From: RYN-230 sp963713815
Lineage (GTDB): Bacteria; Actinomycetota; Actinomycetes; Streptosporangiales; Streptosporangiaceae
Reading direction: 5' to 3'
Length of the DNA stretch: 64,000 bases
Assembly (NCBI GenBank): GCA_963713815.1
Contig: CAVQNH010000017.1
Span: 68,442 to 132,441 of the forward strand
Under the pieces are notes generated by a model, which worked only from the letters and a program-made list of their open reading frames with translations, ran no database searches and was not told the origin of the DNA. The position numbers and the translations under genes are program-made. Positions 55,353 through 62,716 of the stretch are shown piece by piece. Numbering within the stretch: the stretch's first letter is position 1; the number at the start of each line of letters is the position of its first letter.

Positions 55353-56933
55353 CGGGGCGCCCATGATCGCAGCCGGGTCGTGGCCGAGATCCTGCAGCAG
55401 CACGATCGCGGCGTTCCGGCCGGGGGCCCCGGTGATGGACCCGCCGGGGTGCGTGGTCCCGCCGGTCTGGTAGAGCCCCGGGATCGGCATCCGGTGCGAA
55501 GCCCAGCCGGGGGCCGGGCGCAGCGCCCCGCTGAAGGCCGGGCCACGGTTCCCGCCGTGGAATGCGCCGTGGATCATGTGCGGGTTCAGTTCCTCGATGT
55601 CGGCGGGGGACTTGACCAGGCTGGCCAGGATCACGTCGTCGGTGAAGCCCGGCGCGACCTGGCGCAGCCGCTCCAGCGTCCGGCGCGAATGCTCGTGCTT
55701 GACCGTCTCCCAGCCGCCCGCTCCCGCGGGCAGCTCATAGGTCTGCGGGCTGAGCAGCTTCACCGTGTGCTGGCCGGCCGGCGCCCGGCCCGGATCCACC
55801 AGGGTGGGCGTGGCCACCAGGAGCCAGGCCGGCTCCGGCATGAACCGCCCGGCGCGCAGGTCGGCGCCCATCTGGATGACGTCCTCGGGCCAGCCCGCGA
55901 GGCCCGCCGACACGGCGGTCCTCGGGCCGTCCGGGGTCTGGAATTCCGGCGGCGCGGTCGTGGCGTAGTACGTGGCGAAGCCGGGCACGCCCACGTCGTA
56001 GGTGTCCACCCCGTAGTGGAATTCCTCGGGCCAGCAGTCCGCGGGGGCCATGTCGCGCAGGTGCTTCACGTGGATCGTGGAGACCACCGCGGTGCCCGCC
56101 CGGTACTCGGTGCCGTCCTCGGTCGCCACCCCGGCGCAGCGGCCGTCCTCCAGCAGCAGCCGGGTGACCCGCTGGCCGCAGAGCACGGTGCCGCCGTGGT
56201 CAGCCAGGTACCCGGTGAGGGCCGCGGTCAGCTGCCCGGACCCGCCGACCGGGATCGACCAGCTGCGCTGCTGGCGCCCGAACGTCTGCGCGTAGGGCAG
56301 CACCCCGGAGCCGGGCTCATCGCCCGGCTGGAAGACCTGGAAGGCCATCCAGAGCAGGAACGCCTGGATGTGCCGGCTCTCGAACTCATGCCGGACCACC
56401 TGCACCGCGGACAGCTGCCGCCGCCGCGCCCAGATCTGCCCCCGCGGATGCTCGGCGAGCCTGCGCTCCAGCGAGGGCCCGAATCCCACCGGGGTGAACT
56501 GCGACTCGCTGAAGATGTGCTTGACCTGGTCGTACTCGTCGAGCAGGCGGAGGTAGGCGGCCGCATCCGCCTTGGAGAACCGGGCCACCTCCTCGGCGGT
56601 CCGGTCCCGGTCCAGCCACATGGTGAACTGCTCGCCGTCCGGGAACGCGACGTGCTCCACCGGGTCGGGCTCGGCGTAACGCAGGCCGTAGCGGGCGGTC
56701 AGGCCGAGCTCGTCACGGCTCAGCGCCGGGTTGACCCGGATCATCGTGTGCCCGGTCGCGCAGGTGTCGATGCCGAACCCGGGCAGCAGCAGCTCCTCGG
56801 TGGCCGCCCCGCCGCCGGGGATCGCCCGGGCGTCCAGGACCAGGCAGCGGTAGCCGGCCTTGGCCAGGTAGCAGGCGGTGAGCAGGCTGTTGTGCCCGGC
56901 TCCCGCCACCACGATGTCGGCGTCGTAGGTCAT
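55308..56933 (-). CDS. FAD-dependent oxidoreductase, phytoene-dehydrogenase-like
   Basis: The 541-aa enzyme starts at ATG 56933 with TYDADIVVAGAGHNSLLTACYLAKAGYRCLVLDARAIPGGGAATEE, a Rossmann FAD-binding GxGxxx motif followed by the E/R segment of the COG1233 group (PYROXD2/CrtI-like). A second signature near the C-terminus, IPGLYQTGGTTHPGGSITGAPGRNAAIVLLQDL, closes the flavin site. Family members oxidise C-C or C-N bonds of varied substrates. A near-perfect LacI-type palindrome stands 114 bases upstream. With the transporter cluster it probably belongs to the same catabolic unit. The longer frame upstream to 57284 is not supported. Confidence 0.9.
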   Translation of the reverse strand: MTYDADIVVAGAGHNSLLTACYLAKAGYRCLVLDARAIPGGGAATEELLLPGFGIDTCATGHTMIRVNPALSRDELGLTARYGLRYAEPDPVEHVAFPDGEQFTMWLDRDRTAEEVARFSKADAAAYLRLLDEYDQVKHIFSESQFTPVGFGPSLERRLAEHPRGQIWARRRQLSAVQVVRHEFESRHIQAFLLWMAFQVFQPGDEPGSGVLPYAQTFGRQQRSWSIPVGGSGQLTAALTGYLADHGGTVLCGQRVTRLLLEDGRCAGVATEDGTEYRAGTAVVSTIHVKHLRDMAPADCWPEEFHYGVDTYDVGVPGFATYYATTAPPEFQTPDGPRTAVSAGLAGWPEDVIQMGADLRAGRFMPEPAWLLVATPTLVDPGRAPAGQHTVKLLSPQTYELPAGAGGWETVKHEHSRRTLERLRQVAPGFTDDVILASLVKSPADIEELNPHMIHGAFHGGNRGPAFSGALRPAPGWASHRMPIPGLYQTGGTTHPGGSITGAPGRNAAIVLLQDLGHDPAAIMGAPSGDSRAVPVAGDPA

Positions 56934-57267
56934 CTCCGGCCTGCCTTTCCGAAACGGCCTGTCCGCTCTCCAGCGGCCCGTGCGCTCTCTAACGGCCGGT
57001 CCGCGCACGTCCCTCCCGCACCCGGGCCGGCGGCGGGCAGCCTGCCTGCAAACCATTGCATACGGCTGTGATCCTGGCATCCTGAGCGGCCCGGGGGCAA
57101 GGGGGCGCCGTCCATGGCGGCCCGGGCAGTGTCCAGGTGCGGCGGGTGGCGGGCGGGCTGCGGCGCTCTGGCCAGGGTGTTCCCGTCCCGCGATTTCACT
57201 CTCGCGGGGTGACGCATCCCCGGCGGGCCGCGTCATACCGTCCGGGAAAAGACCAGGGAGGGCATTC
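56934..57267. other. Divergent intergenic region between the FAD oxidoreductase and DUF1269-like genes
   Basis: No gene was found in these 334 bases. It contains the LacI-type palindrome at 57047-57060; no convincing -10/-35 pair could be assigned on either strand. Confidence 0.6.
57047..57060. promoter_or_regulatory. LacI-type operator-like site before the FAD oxidoreductase gene
   Basis: TGCAAACCATTGCA has perfect 5-bp arms TGCAA/TTGCA and matches the consensus TGCAAACGATTGCA at 13 of 14 bases. It is the best of the five sites. Confidence 0.6.
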
Positions 57268-57816
57268 ATGGCGCATCCGGACACCCTGTACGTGCTGGCG
57301 GCGGCCTATGACGAGCCAGCCGACGCCATCGAGGACTACGAGGCCGTGAAGGCGCTGTATTACGCGGTCAAGACCTCGCACGACTTCGACGCCGCCGTCA
57401 TCGCCAAGGACGACGCGGGCAAGGTCAGCATCGTCAAGAAGCACGAGCAGCCGACCCGGCACGGCGCCGCGGTCGGACTCGGCTGGGGACTGGCCGCCGG
57501 CGTGGCCGCGGCCCTGTTCCCGCCGGTCGGCATCCTGGGCGCCCTCGCGCTGGGCGCGGGCGGCGGAGCCGCGATCGGGGCCGTGACCGGCCACGCCAGC
57601 GGCGGGATGAGCCGGTCCGACCTCAAGGAGCTGGGGGAGACCCTCGACACGGGCACCGCCGGGCTCCTGGTGGTCTACGAGGCCAACCTGGCCGAGCAGG
57701 TGACGGCCAACATCAAGGCGGCCAACAAGCTCATCTCCAAGGCGACCGACATGGCGTCCGACCAGCTGGCCGCGGACATGAAGCAGGCCGACGCGGCGGT
57801 CGCCGCCGGCCGTTAG
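57268..57816 (+). CDS. DUF1269-like membrane protein
   Basis: The 182-aa protein has a soluble N-terminal region (DTLYVLAAAYDEPADAIEDYEAVKALYYAVKTSHDFDAAVIAKDDAGKVSIVKKHE), a hydrophobic Gly/Ala hairpin at about 66-112 (GLGWGLAAGVAAALFPPVGILGALALGAGGGAAIGAVTGHASGG) and a helical end. This pattern fits the DUF1269 family, whose function is unknown. ATG follows GGGAGGG. It is followed by a 7-bp tandem repeat. It could bind membrane lipids through the Gly-rich hairpin, but this is a guess. Confidence 0.75.
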   Translation: MAHPDTLYVLAAAYDEPADAIEDYEAVKALYYAVKTSHDFDAAVIAKDDAGKVSIVKKHEQPTRHGAAVGLGWGLAAGVAAALFPPVGILGALALGAGGGAAIGAVTGHASGGMSRSDLKELGETLDTGTAGLLVVYEANLAEQVTANIKAANKLISKATDMASDQLAADMKQADAAVAAGR

Positions 57817-57822
57817 CTGCCC

Positions 57823-57886
57823 GTGGCTGGTGGCTGGTGGCTGGTGGCTGGTGGCTGGTGGCTAGTGGGCCGTGGCTGGTGGGCCG
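57823..57886. repeat. 7-bp tandem repeat (GTGGCTG) between two convergent genes
   Basis: About seven GTGGCTG units run from 57823, followed by GTGGGCC variants to 57886. It lies between the ends of the DUF1269-like gene and the acetyltransferase gene. Confidence 0.9.
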
Positions 57887-57889
57887 TGG

Positions 57890-58367
57890 TTAGCGGTCCG
57901 GGCCGGCCAGGGCCCGCAGGGCGGCCCCGCTGAGCCGGTGCACGGTCCATTCGTCCATCTCCGCCGCGCCGAGCGAGGCGTAGAACCCGCGGGCCGGGGC
58001 GTTCCAGTCCAGCACCGACCACTCCAGCCGGGAGTAGCCGCGGGCCACGCAGATCCGGGCCAGCTCGGCCAGCAGGGCCCGGCCCAGGCCGGACCGCCGC
58101 TGGTCCGGCCGCACGTAGAGATCTTCCAGGTAGATGCCGTGCTGGCCGGTCCAGGTGGAGAAGTTCAGGAACCACAGCGCGAACCCCGCGACCTCGCCGT
58201 CAGCCTCAGCCACGTGGGCGAACACGGCGGGCCGGTCGCCCGAGCAGCGCGCGGCGCAGGTCCTCCTCGGTCGCGGTGACCTCAGCCAGCGCCTTCTCGT
58301 ACTCCGCCAGTTCCCGGACGAGCCGGTGAATGGCCGGGATGTCGGCGGCCTCCGCGGGCCGGATCAC
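57890..58367 (-). pseudogene. GNAT acetyltransferase with a single-base frameshift
   Basis: The GTG at 58367 overlaps the GntR-type stop (GTGA). The first 45 residues, VIRPAEAADIPAIHRLVRELAEYEKALAEVTATEEDLRRALLG, are a clear GNAT start. In CCC at 58239-58241 one extra base shifts the frame; after it DRPAVFAHVAEADGEVAGFALWFLNFSTWTGQHGIYLEDLYVRPDQRRSGLGRALLAELARICVARGYSRLEWSVLDWN continues in the correct frame to 57890. The acetyl-CoA motif RRSGLGRALL is intact. The sequence is closest to the diamine/spermidine acetyltransferase-like group. As written, an active protein cannot be made, unless the base is an error. Confidence 0.8.
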
Positions 58368-59293
58368 GCGCTCATCCCCGTCCTGCCGGGAGCTGTCCCG
58401 CCCGGAACCGCCGCCGCCCCGGCGGAGTGGCCGTTGCCCGCCGGGTCGGCCTGCGCGGCGACCGGGAAGCGGTACCGGAGCCGGAAGCGGTCGGCCGCGA
58501 TGACGATCTCCCCGGTTTCCACGGTCCGCTCACCGCAGCGGTGCGACCGCTCGATGAGCAGGACGGGGGAGCCGGCCGGGATGCCCAGCACCGCCGCCTC
58601 GGCCGACAGGGCCGGGCGGACCGAGATCTCCTCCACCACCTGGTCCACGCCGATCCCGATCGCCTGCATCCGCTCCGCCACCCCGCGGCCCGCGAACGTG
58701 CCCTGCTCGGGAAACGGGACCGGGGTCTGCGCCGTCGTGGCGGCGGGCTCATAACTCGTGGCCAGCTGCACGGGGGAGCCGTCCGCGCTCATCAGGTACC
58801 GGGTGCGGGTCACCAGATGGTCCCCGTCGGGGAGCCGGAGCCGCCGGGTCACGTGCGCGGGTGCGGGTACCCGCTCCGACTGGTACTCCCAGGAGAGCCG
58901 GGGTGCGTGCCCGGCGTCGCCTGCCTCGTCCCCGCCGTCCGTGACCAGGTGCTCGCCATCCAGCCCGAACGGGGAGCCGGGGAAGTGCAGCCGGTCATGC
59001 TCCAGGGACGCGGCCACCGGGAGCCTGCGGACGTAGGAGCCCGAGCCGGCCCGCGCCTCGATGAGGCCCTCGGCCGCCAGGACCTGCAGGGCGTGCTTGG
59101 CGGCGGTCTCCCCGACGCCGTACCGGGCGATGATGCCGTTGCGCGAGGGCACCCGGGCTCCCGGTGCCAGGACCCCGCCCCGGATCTGATCGCGCAGATC
59201 CTCCAGCACGCGCAGGTACACCGGGTCGTTTGAGGCGCCCACAGGCTCTGATCTTCCTGACGACACTGCCCGGCTAGGCCGGCGAGCCGCCAT
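58364..59293 (-). CDS. GntR family transcriptional regulator with UTRA domain
   Basis: The 309-aa protein has the wHTH NDPVYLRVLEDLRDQIRGGVLAPGARVPSRNGIIARYGVGETAAKHALQVLAAEGLIEARAGSGSYVRR and a UTRA effector domain (about residues 140-290, LVTRTRYLMSADGSPVQLATSYEP, VVEEISVRPALSAEAAVLGIPAGSPVLLIERSHRCGERTVETGEIVIAADRFRLRYRF). UTRA domains bind small ligands in the HutC/FadR group. ATG 59293 gives an extra 20-residue N-terminus; a later GTG would start near the HTH. Palindrome CCCTATAGGG 29 bases upstream could be its own operator. Confidence 0.92.
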   Translation of the reverse strand: MAARRPSRAVSSGRSEPVGASNDPVYLRVLEDLRDQIRGGVLAPGARVPSRNGIIARYGVGETAAKHALQVLAAEGLIEARAGSGSYVRRLPVAASLEHDRLHFPGSPFGLDGEHLVTDGGDEAGDAGHAPRLSWEYQSERVPAPAHVTRRLRLPDGDHLVTRTRYLMSADGSPVQLATSYEPAATTAQTPVPFPEQGTFAGRGVAERMQAIGIGVDQVVEEISVRPALSAEAAVLGIPAGSPVLLIERSHRCGERTVETGEIVIAADRFRLRYRFPVAAQADPAGNGHSAGAAAVPGGTAPGRTGMSA

Positions 59294-59321
59294 TGTGACC
59301 CACCCGGCCAGGAAGCTGTGG

Positions 59322-59331
59322 CCCTATAGGG
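59322..59331. promoter_or_regulatory. Palindrome CCCTATAGGG upstream of the gntR-type gene
   Basis: A perfect 10-bp palindrome in the 78-bp gap between the GntR-type and methyltransferase genes. Its TATAGG could also be a -10 box for the gntR-type gene on the minus strand. Confidence 0.3.
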
Positions 59332-59371
59332 ATCCTGTGACCATAGCTTTGCGGTCCCCGGGCGCGGGACG

Positions 59372-60028
59372 CTACTTCTTCCGGGCGATCATGAGGCCGT
59401 CGCCCACCGAGAGCATCGCGAGCTCCACCCGGTCATCGGCCAGCGCCTGCTCGTTGAAGTCCCGGACCGCGCGGGCGTCGGGGTCCGGATCGTCGTCGAA
59501 GATCCGGCCGTGCATGAACGTGTTGTCGACCAGGATGATCCCGCCGGGGCGGGTGCGCGGCACGATCTCGTCCCAGTAGACGGCGTAGCCGGTCTTGTCC
59601 GCGTCGATGAAGGCGAGGTCCAGGGACGCGTCCGCGGGCAGCGACCGGAGCGTGTCGGCGCCGGGGCCGAGCCGGAGCTCGATCACGGAATCCAGGCCGG
59701 CCTTCTGCCAGTACTCCCTGGCCAGGGACGTCCAGTCCGCGTTGACGTCGCAGCACAGCAGGCTCCCGCCCGGGGCCAGGCCGCGGGCCAGGCAGATCGA
59801 GGAGTACCCGGTGAAGGTGCCGACCTCGACCGCCCGGCGGGGGGCGATGAGCTGGCTCAGCAGCGTCATGAACGTGCCCTGCTCCGCGCCGATCTGCAGG
59901 ACCGTCCAGTCGGGGAACCGCCGGGCCGTTTCTTCCCTCAGCCCGGCCAGGACCGCGTCCGGGGGACTGGAGTGCGAGACGACGTAGTCGAGGATCTGAG
60001 GACTGACATGCTCGATTCCGGTAGCCAC
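59372..60028 (-). CDS. SAM-dependent O-methyltransferase, class I (CCoAOMT-like)
   Basis: The 218-aa protein starts at GTG 60028 and has the motifs of the cation-dependent O-methyltransferase_3 family: QGTFMTLLSQLIAPRRAVEVGTFTGYSSICLARGLAPGGSLLCCDVNADWTSLAREYWQKAGL, SLDLAFIDADKTGYAVYWDEIVPRTRPGGIILVDNTFMHGRI. The acidic residues in FIDADK and VDNT bind the metal in relatives. It methylates a catechol-type or other hydroxyl. Start GTG is 7 bases after a TACCGT box (leaderless). The gene is divergent from the PPOX-like gene. Confidence 0.92.
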   Translation of the reverse strand: MATGIEHVSPQILDYVVSHSSPPDAVLAGLREETARRFPDWTVLQIGAEQGTFMTLLSQLIAPRRAVEVGTFTGYSSICLARGLAPGGSLLCCDVNADWTSLAREYWQKAGLDSVIELRLGPGADTLRSLPADASLDLAFIDADKTGYAVYWDEIVPRTRPGGIILVDNTFMHGRIFDDDPDPDARAVRDFNEQALADDRVELAMLSVGDGLMIARKK

Positions 60029-60035
60029 GCGGTCA

Positions 60036-60041
60036 ACGGTA
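60036..60041 (-). promoter_or_regulatory. Candidate -10 box for the leaderless O-methyltransferase gene
   Basis: On the minus strand TACCGT precedes GTG 60028 by 7 bases. This supports GTG 60028 and not the long open frame further upstream. Confidence 0.45.
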
Positions 60042-60064
60042 ACCGGTTGGGGCAGGGTAGAAGG

Positions 60065-60589
60065 ATGCAGGAGAGCGACGAGGAACTCACCGAACTCCAG
60101 GCCCTGCTGGACACCTCCCTGGCCCGGGCCACCGGGCACCTGAGGTCCATCGTCCAGCCGGAGCGGTCCCTGACCGCCGCCCAGCTGGTCCAGGTGATCA
60201 CGGGCATGTGCACCCTGGCCGTCAGCAGCGTGACCGCGGCCGGTGAGCCCCGGGTGAGCGGCGCCGACGGTCACTTCCTGCACGGCTGCTGGGTCATCAC
60301 CACCGAACGCTCCTCGGCCAAGGCACGGCACTTCGCGGCGCGGCCCGCGATCAGCGCGGCCCACCTGCGCGGCGACGACCTGGGCGTGTTCACCCACGGC
60401 CGGGTGGAAGAGCTGAACCCCGCGGCCGGGCCGCCGGATCCGCAGTGGCCCGCCATCCTGGACCATCTCACCCAGCATTACGGCAGTTCCCCGCTGAGCT
60501 GGGGAGACGTGGTGGCCTACCGGATCCGGCCGCACTGGATGGTGGCCTACGCCGCGGACCCGGCGGCGCAGCTGGCCCAGGCGGGCTGA
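60065..60589 (+). CDS. PPOX (pyridoxamine-phosphate-oxidase-like) family protein
   Basis: The 174-aa protein has a 40-residue helical N-terminus (DEELTELQALLDTSLARATGHLRSI) and a split-barrel domain: MCTLAVSSVTAAGEPRVSGADGHFLHGCWVITTERSSAKARHFAARPAISAAHLRGDDLGVFTHGRVEEL. Family members bind FMN or F420 and act as oxidoreductases on unknown molecules. ATG follows GAAGG directly. It is divergent from the O-methyltransferase gene by 36 bases. No precise role can be given. Confidence 0.8.
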   Translation: MQESDEELTELQALLDTSLARATGHLRSIVQPERSLTAAQLVQVITGMCTLAVSSVTAAGEPRVSGADGHFLHGCWVITTERSSAKARHFAARPAISAAHLRGDDLGVFTHGRVEELNPAAGPPDPQWPAILDHLTQHYGSSPLSWGDVVAYRIRPHWMVAYAADPAAQLAQAG

Positions 60590-60699
60590 GCGGCCGCCCG
60601 GGCCGTCCTGGAGCCGTCCCGCCGCCCGGGCCGCACCGCCCCGGCCGCGGGCCGGATGTCCGTAATCACGAGCCGGACAGCCGCCCCGGGCCGTCACGG

Positions 60700-60705
60700 T
60701 ACGCT
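60700..60705 (+). promoter_or_regulatory. Candidate -10 box for leaderless lgt
   Basis: TACGCT lies 7 bases before ATG 60713, with no ribosome binding site. It supports this start. Confidence 0.5.
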
Positions 60706-60712
60706 CGGGCGC

Positions 60713-61813
60713 ATGGCGTTGCGTTTCTACATCCCGAGCCCGCCAGTGAACGGGTTTCACGTCGGCCCGGCCTACATTCACTTCTACGGGCTGATGTACG
60801 TGATCGGGATCACCCTGGCGATCCTGATCACGCAGCGCCGCTGGAAGGCGGTGGGCGGCGACACCGGGCTGGTCGGGGACGTCGCGCTGTGGGCTGTCCC
60901 GGCCGGCATCGTCGGGGGCCGGATCTACTTTGACCTGACCACGCCGAAGTACATCCCGCATCACTGGTACGGGGTGTTCGCGGTCTGGGACGGCGGGCTG
61001 GGCATCTGGGGTGGTATCGCGCTCGCCGCCGTGGTGGGCGCCTGGCGGGTCCGCCGGTCCGGGGCCAGCGTGCCGCTGTTCATGAACGCCGTGGCCCCGG
61101 CGCTGCTGGTGGCGCAGGCCGTCGGCCGGGTGGGCAACTACTTCAACCAGGAGCTCTTCGGCGGCCCGAGCACGCTGCCCTGGGCGCTGCACATCTCGCC
61201 CGCCTTCCGGCCCGCCGGGTACGCCCAGTACGCCACGTTCCACCCGACCTTCCTGTACGAGTTCATCTTCGACCTGCTCTGGGCGGCGGTCCTGGTCTGG
61301 CTGGGCCATCACCGCGGCATCAAGCCGCCGGGCCTGTTCGCGCTCTACGTGGCGGGCTACTCGGCGTTCCGCATCTTCGAGGAGTCGCTCCGGGTCGACC
61401 CGTCCGAGCACTTCCTCGGCCTGCGGCTGAACATGTACGTGGCCAGCGTGCTGACCCTCGTCGGCGTCGCCTGGTTCATCTACTCGCAGCGGCGCGGCCG
61501 CCCGGCCTCGGAAATGGTGGCCCGCCGGCCAGACAGCGGGGACGCGGACAGCCTGGACGCAGGCAGCGCCGGGCCGGCGGCCGATGCCGGGGACCCGGCC
61601 CGGCCGAGCCCGGTCCGGCTGAGACCGGCCCGGCTGAGTCCGGTGCGGCGGGGTCCAGCGCGGCGGGGTCCAGCGCGGCCGGGTCCGGTCCCGCGGGGTC
61701 CAGTGAGACGGCGCGGGCCACCGACACGGCCTGAGCCTGCCGGCGACCTGATGCGTGCGGGGGCCTGGTGGTCACGCCGGGACCGGCGGGCATCCCGGGA
61801 CTTGAGTCGCTGA
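60713..61813 (+). CDS. lgt: Prolipoprotein diacylglyceryl transferase
   Basis: Lgt adds diacylglycerol to the lipobox cysteine of exported lipoproteins in the cytoplasmic membrane. The 366-aa protein has about seven transmembrane segments, the signature GRVGNYFNQELFGGP (about residues 139-153), and GLMYVIGITLAILI near the start. The last 90 residues form a Pro/Arg-rich cytoplasmic tail coded by imperfect short tandem repeats, longer than in most Lgt proteins. The neighbours are a PPOX-like gene and an unknown gene, not the trp genes found in some actinobacteria. The lipoproteins encoded at 15750, 46640 and 48082 are likely substrates. Confidence 0.95.
   Translation: MALRFYIPSPPVNGFHVGPAYIHFYGLMYVIGITLAILITQRRWKAVGGDTGLVGDVALWAVPAGIVGGRIYFDLTTPKYIPHHWYGVFAVWDGGLGIWGGIALAAVVGAWRVRRSGASVPLFMNAVAPALLVAQAVGRVGNYFNQELFGGPSTLPWALHISPAFRPAGYAQYATFHPTFLYEFIFDLLWAAVLVWLGHHRGIKPPGLFALYVAGYSAFRIFEESLRVDPSEHFLGLRLNMYVASVLTLVGVAWFIYSQRRGRPASEMVARRPDSGDADSLDAGSAGPAADAGDPARPSPVRLRPARLSPVRRGPARRGPARPGPVPRGPVRRRGPPTRPEPAGDLMRAGAWWSRRDRRASRDLSR
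61608..61716 (+). repeat. Imperfect short tandem repeats in the lgt 3' end
   Basis: Units such as CGGCTGAG and GCGGGGTCCAGCGCG recur and code for a Pro/Arg-rich tail (PVRRGPARRGPARPGP). They are in frame with lgt. Confidence 0.7.
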
Positions 61814-61930
61814 TTAGTTCGACAATTCGGACGAGTACGGCGCGTCTATCGAACTTACGTTTCATCTTCTGCCATGCTTGACCCCTGACACCTCATCAGA
61901 CGTTCCACCGATGTGCAGGAGGCAACCCCA

Positions 61931-62479
61931 GTGGGCCAGAAGACGGTCAGGTTCAGCGACCTCAGCGGCGAACTGATCACCAGGGATGACACGCTCGCCC
62001 GCATCGTCATCCACGAGCACCCCGAGCTCGGCGACAGCCCGGTGGAGATTGAGGCGCTGGCCGATGAGGCCGCCGCCATCGAGAAGGCGGCGCTCCGGGT
62101 CGCCGTGGTCGAGATCTACCTCCCGGGAGAGGACGAGCCCCGCCGGGTGACCATGGAGGCGGCCGCGTTCGACGAGCTGGCCGCCGACCGGCCCATGAGC
62201 GAACTGCTGCTCACGGCTCGCCCCGCCCGGGCGGCCCGCCGGGCCAAGGCGGCGGCTGCGCCGCGCAGCATCAACTACGACACCCTGGAACACGCGGGCG
62301 AGCCGCACAAGGGCCGGATCACCGAGGCCGAGCGCGAGCTGGTCCGGGACCATCTGGACGCCATCAACGACCGGCTCGTCACGCAGGGCATGCGGACCAT
62401 TGACCCTGGCGACCCCGAGCATGTCGCGCGCTACGGGCTGACCGGGCTGGCCGCGGCGCAGGCCGCCCAGGGCGACTAG
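61931..62479 (+). CDS. Hypothetical protein
   Basis: The function is not recognised. The 182-aa soluble protein starts at GTG 61931 (GQKTVRFSDLSGELITRDDTLARIVIHEHPELGDSPVEIEALADEAAAIEKAA). The first half is beta-rich and acidic, the middle has an Arg/Ala-rich linker (RPARAARRAKAAAAPRSINYDTL), and the end is helical, ITEAERELVRDHLDAINDRLVTQGMRTIDPGDPEHVARYGL. The layout, a small beta-type domain followed by a basic linker and a helix-rich end, loosely recalls DNA-associated proteins such as Lsr2, but no homology can be claimed. It follows AGGAGG. Confidence 0.7.
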   Translation: MGQKTVRFSDLSGELITRDDTLARIVIHEHPELGDSPVEIEALADEAAAIEKAALRVAVVEIYLPGEDEPRRVTMEAAAFDELAADRPMSELLLTARPARAARRAKAAAAPRSINYDTLEHAGEPHKGRITEAERELVRDHLDAINDRLVTQGMRTIDPGDPEHVARYGLTGLAAAQAAQGD

Positions 62480-62614
62480 GCGATACGGGCCCGGCAGGGC
62501 CGGGCAGGCGTCTGGCCGCAGTAGCCGGAGGCCCGGCACGCCGGGAAGTCGGACTCCGGCGGGGCCTTCGGGCCCAGGATCACGCGGCTGAGGCCGACTG
62601 CGCCCGCATGTGTC

Positions 62615-62647
62615 TCATATGCTGGACATTATATGATCGGCATATGA
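62615..62647. promoter_or_regulatory. AT-rich inverted repeat upstream of the MFS gene
   Basis: TCATATG at 62615-62621 and CATATGA at 62641-62647 form a perfect 7-bp inverted repeat, with ATATGAT between them at 62631-62637. The AT-rich stretch stands out in GC-rich DNA and could be an operator with a -10 box. Beyond it the region 62480-62614 has no gene. Confidence 0.4.
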
Positions 62648-62716
62648 GCGAGCCAGAGCGGCGCCGCCGGCACTGGCCGCCCAGCCGGTGACACTGGCCC
62701 GGGCAGGCAGCGCTGG

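Noticed and set aside
57823..57886. CRISPR-like repeat array
   Set aside because: The units are 7 bp, contiguous and without spacers, so this is a simple tandem repeat.
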